DNA from: Tenrec ecaudatus
Taxonomy: Eukaryota; Chordata; Mammalia; Afrosoricida; Tenrecidae
Assembly: GCF_050624435.1 (NCBI RefSeq)
Contig: NC_134537.1
Location: 128,378,086 to 128,442,085, forward strand
Reading direction: 5' to 3'
DNA: 64,000 nt
The notes under the pieces are model-generated. The model saw only the letters and a program-made list of their open reading frames with translations, made no database searches and was not told the origin of the DNA. Every line of letters starts with the position of its first letter. Within the stretch, counting starts at the first letter, position 1. Positions 32,944 to 44,258 of the stretch are shown piece after piece. Made by a program: the position numbers and the translations under genes.

Positions 32944-32948
32944 CTGTC

Positions 32949-34280
32949 ACTCTGTCAGTTTTTCCAGAGTACCATGAAAGGTAATTTTAGCAGTTCAGTT
33001 AAAACTCTCTTTCAGTGAAGATTTACTTTTTTGAGATTTATTAATAGTCTGATATGGGCAGATAAATATTTGGACCTTCAGATTTTGATATCATATGTCC
33101 ATCCAAACAAATATGAATTTAGAATTAAAGTTATAATTTAAAGGAGTCTTTAAATAATTTATTCAATTCTATCTAATTTAACCTATTTTGGCAAGACGTC
33201 AAAAACAAAAAAACTCCATTGGTTTTTGAACTATCAGTACTGTATCACACACAAAAACCTCACTTTCCTTTGTTCAAACTCAGGATTATTATTCCCTGAA
33301 AAGATAAGCATACAATATTGTAAATATATCACACATATATCTAAACTTTAATTTAACATTAAAATTACGTAATATGACATTTAATGAATGCATGCTTCCA
33401 GACACAGCTGAATGAAATCGTAAAACCACAAAAATCAAAGGAAAGAGGTGTTGTTTTCTTTTTCTATTATATTTTAAAGTATAGCTTTCCAGAAAGACAG
33501 AACAGCCGTTGACATTTACACATCAAACAGCAGAAGGGGACTAAGACATATACAGAGAGAACTGCGAGGCATATAAAGCATGACATACAAAACACCAACC
33601 ATCAGGGTGCAGTAAAGCATGCAGTCCTTAGGAGATGGTAGATCAAATAGACAAAAATAAGTTAGGATTTTGTGAAGGTGAACAAAGGAAAATAATTTTC
33701 AGATACTTGTAGGGAATAAAAAAACCCACCTTGAATAAAACCAAAAAGAAGAAAACATTACTTCTACAACGAAAGAATATTTATAAAACGTAATATAACA
33801 ACCTAGAAAGAAAAGCTCCAATATTCCAAAAATTAAAACCATAAATGCTGTCTTCTGTGAAATAGCTTTCTACTTTGAAAGTAGAAATCAGAAACAAAAC
33901 AATAGAAAAATTCCAATGTAAGGGGCAACTGAGCTCTAAAAATATAAAATTTTCATCATATGTGGTATGTTAATAAACACGGAAGTTATGAAGTACTTAC
34001 AGATGAACAATATGAAAAACACAACACATAGGATGCTGTCTCATTGGTACTGAAAGATGCATAATCTAAAATATACATATAAAAGGAATAATAAGTATAA
34101 AAATTATCTGAGAATTTTTTAAGAAAGATAAAAAATATATAAAAGGGAGGATACAGATAAAAGAAGGAACTAATAAATTAAAGACATAGCAAATTATAAC
34201 AATAAAATAAATTATTTTTTAAAACTCCTCCTTGTAGAAAAACTCCTCCATGAGAAAATATGACATTAATAATAAACTTT
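32949..34280. other. AT-rich unannotated interval
   Basis: About 1.3 kb, strongly A-rich toward 33700-34250. No gene or named repeat recognised; old L1 sequence is possible but unproven. Confidence 0.35.
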
Positions 34281-34373
34281 ATAATACCAGACAATGGGGT
34301 GTTTAAAGTTAATAATACCAGACAAGGAGGTGATTTAAGTTAATAATATTAGACAAGGAGGTGGTTTAAAACA
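34281..34373. repeat. 31-bp minisatellite, three units
   Basis: Three head-to-tail units of 31 bp at 34281-34311, 34312-34342 and 34343-34373, each of the form 'ataata-cc/tt-agacaaggaggtg-tttaa', with a few differences per unit. Confidence 0.88.
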
Positions 34374-34567
34374 TTATTTAAAAAAACTATGATGCACTTA
34401 CATATCCAATTAATTTTCAATTAAATATATCTAGAAAAAATAAAGACAAAGAAAAAATAAAAACAAAGAAACTACATTGAATACATTCAGTTAGCACCAG
34501 ATATTTATGTGAATATATAGGTGGGTGTGTCAATATATACATGCCTGTGTATCTCCCAAACTCCGGC

Positions 34568-34752
34568 TATCCAGCCATTTCTGATTCACAGAATTTCTGA
34601 GGCTTTGTAAATCTTTATGGGATCAGACAGCCTAATTTTTCTCCCAAGTAGCAGCTGGTGTGTGTGAACCAATGCCTTGCTGTTATCAGCCCAAAGTTTA
34701 CCCAACAGTACACTAGAACTTATATCCATGCACACACATACACACACACGTA
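34568..34752 (-). mobile_element. AfroSINE followed by (CA)n
   Basis: Reverse strand: 'cagccatttctgattcacag', 'tttctgaggctttgtaaatctttatgggatcagacagcc', 'ttctcccaagtagcagctggtg', then 'tgccttgctgttatcagccc'. A short (CA)n array lies at about 34728-34752. Confidence 0.75.
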
Positions 34753-36524
34753 CATATGAGCATCCCCCCCCAATTTTTAAATAGGTTATATCTTTTAAAC
34801 CCATGGAATTCCCCAAATGTTTGGTGTGTCTTTGTTATTCATAATGGGTTTCTTGGATGAAACTTTACAATTTACACTAAGGTGGTAACTCAAGGGTGGA
34901 TCCTAGCTATTGCTCACAATTGTCTCGACTCAGCATATTTTCTGTCTGCCAGAAAGACCCAACATGTAATTAGAGGCAAGTGAATAAAGGAGTTTGAACC
35001 ACAAGATATCAGCTTGATCTATTGGGAGTCAGGGGACTAGTGATTCAGTTCAGCCACATAGACAATGATCCAATCAATTCTGCCTAAGAAATTCTACCCC
35101 TACAAAATCTCCGGATTAGTGCATTCCCTAGATTGGCAATCCTCTGCGAATGATGCACAGAGGGTTACAAATGCACCAGGACATAGGAGCTCTGTGTTTG
35201 TAACGATCTCTCGTTTGACGGGTTCAGATTTATACTATTATGCTGCGATAAACAGTCATCCTGATGCATTGTGCTTTTCGATTGCTGAGAGTCATGCCAG
35301 TGCATGATCAAATCTTTGGGTCCCCACAGTTTTAGTTTTTAAAGATAAAGATGATCCGGGATAATCTGAAACTGGTGGCTATTGCTAGCAGTCTTCGGAA
35401 GACTATGCACTCTGGGTTATGCCCTTAATCTTGAGTCAGACTCGCTCACTGTAACTGTCTTATATTATTGAAACCACTCTTGCGCGCTTAAAGCAATGGG
35501 AAGTTCACAACTAAACTTCTCCTAACAAACCACAGAATAAATTAAGAAGGGTATAGATTAAACTCATTTTGGTACAAAATAGGTGAATAAAATATTAATA
35601 AATATAATTTAGATGAGTATTAAAGGCATAATACATTATGAGCTAGGAAGCTGATGAAATGAAAGGATTATGCAATGTGGGAAATTTAAGAAAATTAAAA
35701 TTAGTATAGTTTCATACTATACTAGATTAAAAGAAAAAAATCTACAACTATTACTGATTGATTTTTTTAAATAAATGCAACCTCGAAATATAGGGATGTG
35801 CTCATAACCTAGTAAGAAATTTATCAGAATTTTTTTCTTAAGGGCAAACATCAAAGTCAAGATGATTATTATTACCACTTTTTTCTTATGTCAAAGTTCT
35901 ACCCAATCCAATGAGGTAAGAAAAGTAAGAATAAAGAGAAATATGAATTTGAAATTCATACCTAATGGCATTTCCTCTTCAGAAAAATCAAGGAAAATTA
36001 ACTGAGCAGGTATGAAAATAAATTTTATTTAATAATTTCCCTGATAATACAAGCCATTAAACAATGCCAACTGAGATAAGTTATAGGAAAAAGAGAATCT
36101 GTTCTGTAGATCATAGAAACTAGAATGTCTGTCACAGCAGACTTAAAAGAAGCACAGGTCACGGTCACGATCACACGAGCCTCTCACACAGCACAGGGAG
36201 AACATGGCCCTGTGCTCCGTGTTGTGTTACAAGGACAACGCAAGCTTCTGGAGATAAGAATTATACCCAGATTGATCTAAAAATTAAAGGGTGCCACAAT
36301 CACTGTCAAAGTTATCTGAATTCACTCATAGTAACTTGAAGTAATTCTAAAGTTCACATAGATTAGAAATGAAGAAAAATAATGAAATGTTTGCTAACAC
36401 TGGGGAAGAACAGTCTTACCCAAACTCCTTTAAATAAAAGAAGCAGCCAATGTATTGCTTTTTAAGGCGATTCATAGTGATCCTCTAAAGGGATGCTGAG
36501 GCTGTAAACTTCATGGGATCAGAT
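34753..36524. other. Unannotated interval
   Basis: About 1.8 kb. The stretch 35020-35300 is less AT-rich and holds an 80-codon plus-strand frame without a recognised domain. No repeat family was assigned. Confidence 0.35.
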
Positions 36525-36858
36525 CTCAGGTCCTCGCGTTGAAGACGACTCCTAGTGACCCTGTAGGACAGAGCAGAACTGCCCCTGTGGTTTTCTGAGA
36601 CTGTAACACACACACATTCTCTGTCTCTGTCTCTGTATTTCTGCCTCTCTGTTTCTCTGTCTCTTTCTCCCACTGCCACCAATTGATGCAAACTCCTTGC
36701 TACCCCAGAGGACGGGGTAGAGCTGCCCTGGTGGGTTTCAGAAACAGAATCTTTACGGGAGCAGAAAATCTCTGCTTTCCGTCCTGGTGCAATGGAGAGT
36801 TTTGAACTGACGTTTCAAATGTATAACCTGATGTGTAACCACAACACAGCCAGGGTTC
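36525..36858 (-). mobile_element. Two AfroSINE fragments around a (CTGTCT)n microsatellite
   Basis: The first piece at 36525-36600 has 'cgttgaagacgactcctagtgaccctgtaggacagagcagaactgcccctg'. A CTGTCT/CTCTGT-rich repeat occupies about 36602-36670. The second piece at 36672-36858 has 'cactgccaccaattgatgc', 'tttacgggagcagaaaatctc' and 'gaactgacgtttcaaatg'. Both are reversed; the second is nearly complete. Confidence 0.78.
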
Positions 36859-37159
36859 TTAAAAACTTCCATGGAATTACCAAACAGACAAAAAATAATA
36901 GAAAAATATATAACGAGAAATAGTATTTTCAATAATAAAATGGGAGTAGTTAACAAATGGTACCGATTCAGAAAAAATTATTACTCTATGAAAAATGAGA
37001 TCAACCTCAAATATATAAATATGTATTCAGAAATTAATGGTGGTGATCTAGTTATTTTAAAATGATTATAAGAACACATGACCAAGTATAGAAGATTGTA
37101 TGGGCATGTAGTTTTCCTAGTTGTTTCGGTAAATTAAGGAATCCTGGTTAAAGAACACT
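36859..37159. other. AT-rich unannotated interval
   Basis: Nothing recognised. Confidence 0.35.
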
Positions 37160-37345
37160 GGTGGTGTAGTGGTTATGCCTTTGGTGAACATCCGGAAGGT
37201 CTGCCATTCTAAACCCCCAGGAGCTCCACTGGACAGAGATGGGGCTTTCTGCTCTCCTATACTTGGATACTCTCTGGGGCAGGTCAACCCTCCTCTGCAG
37301 AGTGGCTATGAGTAGGCTTCTACTTGATGGTGCTCAGTGTAAGGT
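37160..37345 (+). mobile_element. AfroSINE, full length
   Basis: 'aacactggtggtgtagtggttatgcc', 'ccattctaaacccccaggagctcc', 'gatggggctttctgctctcc' and the tail 'gagtggctatgagtaggcttctacttgatgg'. Confidence 0.82.
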
Positions 37346-37923
37346 TTTATGTTTGCTTGTGTTTTGCAGTTGCGCCCGATATCTTCAAAGAAAACTTGAA
37401 TTTACATTATGGAGTTATGTTGCTAGTAACTTATAATCCATGCGTGCCCTCTTTATAACCAATGCTTTCTTGAGGGCCAGCAACGTTATCCATCCAAAGG
37501 AAACATTTCTCATCATACCTTGTTCCTAGCTTTGGCTGTTTTACTGTCCTAACCAGTAGACAGAAGTGAATGTTACAGGGAAGAATTTCAAAGGTTTCTT
37601 CAAGGAAATCGGTCAGGTCTAGAAAGAGCCCCCTTTTCAACTGCGTTGACTTTCTTCTTTTGTGGAATTCCATGGCAACGATGGGAGCACCACCACTCCA
37701 GGGACAAAGAAACAAAGATGCAGGGAGCTTGTGACCCAGTTTATTCCTGAGTCGCTGATGGCAGCACTAGACTGCCAATCTCGGGACTGCTTCTGCATAT
37801 GAAAATGAACTCGCGTATCAAACCACTGCTATTCCTGATTTTTGATCCTGTTCAATCAAACTTAATGATGCTACTTTTAGATGATTTAAACAATTATTTA
37901 AATCCGAGTATTTATTTAATTCC
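37346..37923. other. Unannotated interval
   Basis: A 94-codon minus-strand frame (37431-37715) has no recognised domain. Nothing else seen. Confidence 0.35.
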
Positions 37924-38195
37924 AAATCTGTCTCGGGAGAAGTTCAGACAGAATGTTCTTGAAAGGTGAGGATGGAAAGGCAGTCGGTCTCATGTACTTT
38001 AGACGTGTTGGTAAGAGAGAGTCATCCCTGGAAAAGGACCTCCTGCTTGGTTAAGTAGCGAGATGGTGACTTAGAAGACGGTCCCTGACAAGCGGCACAG
38101 CCACAATGGCTGCAGCGGGGGCTTAAGCATGGAAACAACTGTGAGGTCACCGTGGGTCAGAACGGACTCCATGGGACCTAAGCAGCACAGGCTCA
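37924..38195 (+). mobile_element. RTE LINE 3' end
   Basis: 'caaatctgtctcgggagaag', 'cagacagaatgttcttg', 'catgtactttagacgtgttgg', 'catccctggaaaaggacc', 'ccacaatggctgcagcgg' and the tail 'cgtgggtcagaacggactccatggg', in RTE order. Frames are broken. A SINE with a matching tail type follows at once. Confidence 0.85.
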
Positions 38196-38199
38196 CCAT

Positions 38200-38345
38200 G
38201 GGAGACCCTGGCTGGTGCAACTGGTTAGCATGCTTGAGTGAGAACTGAAGGTTGGGAGTTTAAATCCACACAAAAGAACTTCAGAAGGAAGACAGGGTGA
38301 TCTACTTAAAAAAAAAAAAATCAGCCGAAGAATTTCCTACGGAGC
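38200..38345 (+). mobile_element. AfroSINE variant, 3' truncated
   Basis: 'gagaccctggctggtgcaactggttagcatgc', 'gaaggttgggagtttaaatcc', 'ggaagacagggtgatctactt', an A13 run, then 'tcagccgaagaatttcctacgg'. This is the second AfroSINE subtype, up to its middle. Confidence 0.7.
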
Positions 38346-39324
38346 TAGAGTCCCAGTCTTATACAGACGGGGTTCCCTGATTTAGAATAGAACACTTCGT
38401 TAGTTCTAGGGTTGTCTAGATATCCGAAGGTCTGCTCTACCTTTCTAATATTCTTGGGCTTCAGGGGCCAGAAATTATGTGTGCATGTAGGCGGAGGAGT
38501 GTGGGAATCCAATCTCAATAAAATAATGGTATAAAATCCCCCTAATTTTACTGTCAATTTTTTGAAAGAATCATCTTTTGTATGGAGTATTTCATGGAAA
38601 CACTTTAATCAACACAATTATATAACCACTACGAACAAAACATACAGCTGTTCTCCGAGTTATTACTCTTATTCATTCCTCATATTGAAAACAGCCTTTT
38701 CCTTATGTGTATAAAAATAAAATTTGAGAAATCACACTGTAATGAACAGATGTGAAACTAAGCTTAACAAAACAGATTTAAAATTTTCCTTCTTAATTTT
38801 ATACATTGCACTTTAAAATGAAGCCCATAATAAACTGGTAGCTGAATGTCTCAACACATTTTTAACAAAGTTAAACAATTTTTGTATTAGCATCAAGGGT
38901 AGTAAGGTTTTTAGAATGTTCTGTGAGTAGGATGTGTTAATTGTGATATATTGACTGAGTTGATGTTTTAAATAAATTCTGTGCGTGGCTATATATATAC
39001 CTCATCTATGAAAACAAAAGTTTAACAACGAGAATTTGTGAGTGACAAATTACAGAGTCTTTTAAAAAACATTCTCCAGAACTATTTTTTCTATAGCTTT
39101 TTAGTTAAGTACCAAACATTTACCACTTCCCAGGGGGGTGAGGTGTGGGTGTTTTGCAGCACCAGATGGCTGAGATATAGGTCCTCATGTACCAGCTGCT
39201 CTCCTAGGTCCTTTTGATTCCTTTTACATCTAAAGTCTTTATGTTCTTTCTTGCATTTTTATGTGTTTTTGCCTGGAAAACATAATATCTGTCTACCATC
39301 TATCTGTGATTTACCCTGCTCTAT
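38346..39324. other. AT-rich unannotated interval
   Basis: About 1 kb with no gene or named repeat. Confidence 0.35.
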
Positions 39325-39505
39325 TATGGTATCTGTAAGAATTGGATTGTTAACCCCAAGGTTGGCTGTTCCAGTCCACCAGCCACCCTGCAGATAAACT
39401 ATGAAGTTATTTCTGCTCCAATAAAGATTTACAGCTTCAGAAATCCTCACTAATAGGTCAACTTTGTCCTAAAGGGTCACGATTAGTTGGAAATCAACTT
39501 TATTT
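39325..39505 (+). mobile_element. AfroSINE, diverged
   Basis: 'gattgttaaccccaaggttggctgttccagtccaccagcc', 'aaagatttacagcttcagaaatcc' and the tail 'aaagggtcacgattagttggaaatcaac'. Confidence 0.75.
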
Positions 39506-39633
39506 TAGTGAATTTGAGTCTTTTTGAGCTTTCCCTCCACCTCTGTTACCTATCACAGAATAATTTTCGTTACTGTGAAAGCCTTTTCTTAACATTTCCA
39601 TTACTGAATATTTAGGTCATTTCCATGAAAATG

Positions 39634-39738
<105 letters not shown>

Positions 39739-39799
39739 AACACTTATTTCTCGGGGATATAAACAAGTATTCCGATTTCTGGATCATATTTTATAAATC

Positions 39800-39958
39800 C
39801 TCACTTCCATTGAGTCCATGCTGACTCATAATGTGCTGCTGAGGGTTTCTGAGATTGTCACTGATGGGGGCAAGGAAAGTCCAGTCTTTCTGCCTCAGAG
39901 GTGCAGGTGTTTTCTAACTGTGAACCATGCGGATCACAGACCAATGCAACACTCCTCT
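39800..39958 (-). mobile_element. AfroSINE
   Basis: Reverse strand: 'ccattgagtccatgctgactcataatg', 'gagggtttctgagattgtcac', 'ggaaagtccagtctttctgcctc' and 'gtgttttctaactgtgaacc'. Confidence 0.78.
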
Positions 39959-41479
39959 TCTGGATCATACAGTATTTATATTTCTAAATTGTAAAGGATT
40001 TTTGCAAAGTAAGTTTCTCTGTGGGTAATAAAAAACGTCTTTCTGCGAGAATTCCGATTGACGTTCCCATGAGTGTATTCCAAAATGAAAGGTATTTGAG
40101 CATGTGCCTGCAACAAGAGGGTGCTGCAGACAAGTTATCGCAGTAATTCACTTTGGTTAGTTTCCCCTGGGTGCTTTCAAAGAAAATAAAAGGTCCAATC
40201 AAAGCAGTGGCTTCTGAGGGGATCTGTTGGATCAGCTAAATTATTCACAACGAAGATGGCAACTCAAAGGTTAGGGTGGCTCTTTTGGAAGGACTTAACA
40301 GGATAATCTTGATAGACTTCCTTGAAGGACACAGGAAAATACCAGGGACTTGTTTGACAAATTACAAGGGTTCATTACTGAGAAAAAGGTGAGGAAATTT
40401 ATGCTTAGGATTTCCCCACTCCCACTCATCACAACAATGCACCTGTTTATTTTTCCAGGCTACCGAGGGTTGTCCTAGGAACATTTCATCTTAAAACTTC
40501 ACCTGATCCACCCAACAGCCCTGATATTTCCACTTCATACTTCTTTTTTATCCTAAACTACAAAGAACATTTAAAATACATACAATTTAGCTCCCTTGAG
40601 GATGCCAAAATGGCTATTTTGACACCACACAAATAGAAGAGGATAGCATTATTTAGGGAAAGATTAGAGATATAGAAGTCCTTCTTTCAGGGGTGTGTCA
40701 GATCCTTTGGAATATATGTGAAGAAACAAAAGGTTCACACTTTAATATTGTTGTTCCATAGTATTTATATGATTTTTCTAGCAATGCCTTCTGTCGCACC
40801 CTCAAACATGATCTTACTTCTGATTTCTTTATTATTGTTGGCCTAATTTTTTTAATGCTCAAAAATTATCAGTATGGAATTTACTGTTGTGGGAAAAATG
40901 TACACATCCAAGCCTTCATGAAATACAAATATCATTAGAAAACAACTTATTTTCATCCTCGGTCTCATAATGCTGGACTATGTTAAAAAAAGAAGCATCA
41001 GATTGGAGAGAGATTCATTACTGACCTGTTATGTAGATGGAACCACCTTGCTTGCTTAAATTTAAGAGCATTTGAAGCAGTTACTGACCAACGTTAGAGA
41101 CTATAGTCTGCAGTGTGAATGATGCCGGAGTATAAAGAAGGGAAAATACTCATAACTGGACTAATAAACAACATCATCATTACTGGACCAAAAATTGAAG
41201 ATGAAATTATTTACTTCTACTTTTATTTATAATGAAAATCTATTGTAGTAATAGCAATTATATTAAAATACTTATTTAATTTGGAAAGTCGACTAAAGAG
41301 CCACATTTTGACATTGTAAACCCAAAGCTGCCAGTTGATATTTACGCTAATTTCAATCAGCTCCTGTGTGAAAGCTGGAACGTGCAAAGGGAAGGGAATA
41401 GCCGATGCTCTCAAATTGTGGTGTCGGTCAGGCTCTGGAATAAACTGTGAGCTGCAAACAGAGTGAACACATCATCGAA
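39959..41479. other. AT-rich unannotated interval
   Basis: About 1.5 kb. No gene, RNA gene or named repeat recognised. Confidence 0.35.
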
Positions 41480-41768
41480 AAGCACAAGCAGATGTTCTCA
41501 GAAGTAGAATGATGAGACTTAGGCTAGCTTACTCTGAAAACATCACCAGGAAAGCCTAGCAATATGAAAAGGTCATGGCATCTGCTTCAGTTGAGGTTCC
41601 TGGGGAAGTGAGAAAAATCCTCTAGACTATGGATTAGCACAAGCGTCACACTCGACTCCATCATTCCAGCTATGATGAATCTGGAACAGCGTGGGGCAAC
41701 ATATGGTTCTGCTATGTGTAAGGTCGCCAGTAGTTAGAGCCAGTTCAGTAACAACTAACAACAACGTT
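41480..41768 (+). mobile_element. RTE LINE 3' end, diverged
   Basis: 'cagatgttctcagaagtagaatgatgagacttaggc' matches the 'gaagcaaggatggcgagac' segment. The tail 'gtgtaaggtcgccagtagttagagccagttcagtaacaactaacaacaac' has the RTE ending. Confidence 0.7.
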
Positions 41769-42569
41769 CACTCCCCACAATAGATATTATATCCCCACGG
41801 GATCTTCTTCATCTGAACTTGTATTTGTTGTTATCCTTCCCTAGATCCATGGCTGACTTTATATTCTGCTTGGAATGTCTTTCTTCGTATTTCTAGTGGA
41901 CATTTGTATGTTACGCTGATGCTGAACAGATTTTTGAAAATCTTCCAGACTAAAATGTACTAGGAAAACTGACTTGGGGATCAACTTCCCCAAATCACCA
42001 AATGAAAACCCTCTGTATGACCAAGGTCTGATTTACAACTAATCGTGGGAATGGTGTAGTCCCAGGCAATGTGGCATTTCGTTGGACAGGGCATCAAAAC
42101 AAAATGAGATGTCTCAAAGGCAGCTTACACAAATCAGAGAACCAAGCACGACGGCAAGCTAATCCACTATTTTAACTTTTCCAAGTGTCGTCAGCTTACA
42201 AATGCTTAAAACGTGGAAAGTCCCTGCAGGAACGTGAATGCCCCACTCCGAAACTCTCCTCGGTATTGCTCTCATCTCGTTTTCTCCCCACATGCTTGCT
42301 TCTAGGTATAGAGCAGGGAAGAAAACTCCTTTGTGGAAAACCGTGATTCCATCTCTCCTTTAGCTGATGACCGCAATGACATCTCTGAGCACTCGTGCCT
42401 GCAGAGATGCAGACTTAAAACTGCATCTCTTCTATGTGCCTTTAATATATCTTAAAATGTAGAATGAAAAATACACCGCCGGGATGTCCAAAGCCTTTGT
42501 GACTTACTATTTGCATTATAGGGACCATTTGGATTTTTGAGGTACGTGTGTGTGAGGGTTGATGGTGCA
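41769..42569. other. Unannotated interval
   Basis: Nothing assigned. The part near 41810-41960 could be a faint L2 relic. Confidence 0.3.
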
Positions 42570-42755
42570 CAGGAACTAAACCTCTGCTGTCAAGTTGACT
42601 TTGATATAGTGATTCCCTAAAGGGATTCCAAGACCATACATCTTTACGGGAACATATACCCTCATTTTTTTCTTATGGAGTGAGTTTGAACCTATGATCT
42701 TGTATTTAGCAGATCAACACATAACTCACAGTGTCATTCCTCTGGCTATACAGTG
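42570..42755 (-). mobile_element. AfroSINE, diverged
   Basis: Reverse strand: 'cctctgctgtcaagttgactttgatatagtgattcc', 'accatacatctttacgggaacata' and 'gtttgaacctatgatcttgtatttagcagatcaacac'. Confidence 0.7.
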
Positions 42756-42854
42756 GGCCATTCCAGAAACAAGAAAAGAGAATCTATTACCATGAGAAAA
42801 GATGAGTAAGCAGCAGAGCATGTGCAAGATCCCTGCATGTACCGTGGATTTCTC

Positions 42855-43130
42855 AACCAACGAAAAAACCTGTCTTGGAAGAAATACATCCAGAGTGCTC
42901 TTAGAAGCAAGGACGATGAAACGTCAACTCATGACAACATGTCCATGGAGAAGGTCACCATGCTTGGAAAAGTAGCAGGCAGTGAAAAAGAGGAACCTTT
43001 TTGACACGATGGGTGAACACAGTGTCTGTGAGGTGCACTGGGCCGGGCAGTGTCTCATTGTGTCGCCATAAGGAGGCTATGGGTGGACCCACCTTGATGG
43101 CATCTAATGACAACAAAATGAACAACTGGA
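42855..43130 (+). mobile_element. RTE LINE 3' end
   Basis: 'ctgtcttggaagaaatacatccagagtgctcttagaagcaaggacg', 'aaggtcaccatgcttgg', 'gcagtgaaaaagaggaacc' and the tail 'gtcgccataaggaggctatgggtggac ... atggcatctaatgacaac'. The coding frame is lost. Confidence 0.82.
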
Positions 43131-43764
43131 GCCATAGACACATACATTCATATTTATATAGATTGAAGAAGTAGCATGGGGGCCTTTGTGACTTCCTCCA
43201 GCTAAACGAGGGGGAAGAGACCTTCTTTATTCCACATCTGTAAAAGGATGATATCTATGAGACAGAGAGAAGACATGTATTCACCCACATCCTTCTCTAG
43301 TCTGACACCAAACATCCCTCCAAGGCCCTCTACTTCTCTTCTGGGTTCCATAATCCATTCACGAGCCACTCAGAATTATCTGGCTTATGTGGGAAGTTGA
43401 CAGGTTACAAGTCATGATAAAAATATTTAAAGAGGTCATCTTTTTATCCGAAGTACCTCTTCTCCGTTGTCAGTAGAATCGAATCATTCCAGCTCACAGT
43501 GGCCCATGTACAGCAGAGCGAAAAACCACCCAGCCTTATTCTTCAAGGCACGGTAGCATGACAGTACCAGGAAGAACCGAAGGCTAATTTCAGTTACAGC
43601 AATGGCTGCTAAGGGCCAGACGTGGTCCCGTCAAATATAAAGTGCATTGTTCAAGAGCAAAGTTCAAGGCAACCTTTGTGTACATGTTGCTGTTGTTTGT
43701 TTAGAGATGTTGGAGGCATTTTGTTTGTTGATTTTCTGAACTGCTAAAGAGTAATTCCAACAAA
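43131..43764. other. Unannotated interval
   Basis: A possible short reversed RTE/SINE tail lies near 43478-43520 ('tagaatcgaatcattccagctcacagtggccc'). Otherwise nothing recognised. Confidence 0.35.
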
Positions 43765-43955
43765 AAACCCCAAAGCTCATTACCACTGAGTTGATGCCAA
43801 TTCATAGGGATCCTGTAGTACAGAGTAGAATTGCCACTGGAGTTACCAAGACTGATTTTTTTTAGGGATGGAGACTGTCTTTCACCCAAGGAGACACTAA
43901 GGGTTTTGAACTTCTGACCTTTCAGACTGCAGCCCAACATGGATCCTCTGTTTCT
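43765..43955 (-). mobile_element. AfroSINE, full length
   Basis: Reverse strand: 'cattaccactgagttgatgccaattcatagggatcctg', 'agagtagaattgcc', 'gggatggagactgtctttcacc', 'gttttgaacttctgacctttcagactgcagcccaac'. Confidence 0.82.
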
Positions 43956-44124
43956 CAAGATGGGCTTAATGGCTGGTATCATTGCATCCAAAAGTGTCTG
44001 GATATTGATGGAACCTATATCAAGGAAGAAATTTATGGTTTTTATTTTTATCTTTTAATTCTATTTTCCAAAAAACTTCTTGAAATCTGAGAGTGTGTGT
44101 CCATTTGTGCATGTGCATATGTAT

Positions 44125-44258
44125 GTGTATAACATTATGGCTTTGGCAATGAGCATGAAATACACAATGGGCTGCAAGGACACTGTGGGCTTCCCGAAGA
44201 ACAACAGACCTGTGTTGGAAGAAACACAGATGTACCTTAGATGCAAAGATGGCAAGAC
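44125..44258 (+). mobile_element. RTE LINE fragment
   Basis: 'gaaatacacaatgggctgcaaggac' and 'cctgtgttggaagaaacacagatgtaccttagatgcaaagatggcaagac' follow the RTE C-terminal coding segment. It is cut off where L1 sequence starts. Confidence 0.72.

Larger units (their letters stand above)
26564..32948 (+). mobile_element. ERVL/MaLR-like provirus with nested L1
   Basis: Two LTRs in the same orientation (26569-27059 and 32420-32943) enclose a short internal region of about 1.58 kb once the L1 at 27867-31624 and one copy of its target duplication are removed. That internal length fits a non-autonomous MaLR-type element better than a full endogenous retrovirus. A tRNA-Leu-like primer-binding site follows the 5' LTR and a purine tract precedes the 3' LTR. 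The outer flanks are CTATC (26564-26568) and CTGTC (32944-32948), a 5-bp target duplication with one difference. No gag, pol or env frame is visible; it is an old, inactive copy. Confidence 0.8.

Noticed and set aside
34281-34373. Short regular repeats considered as a CRISPR array
   Set aside because: The units are directly tandem without spacers, and the DNA is mammalian.
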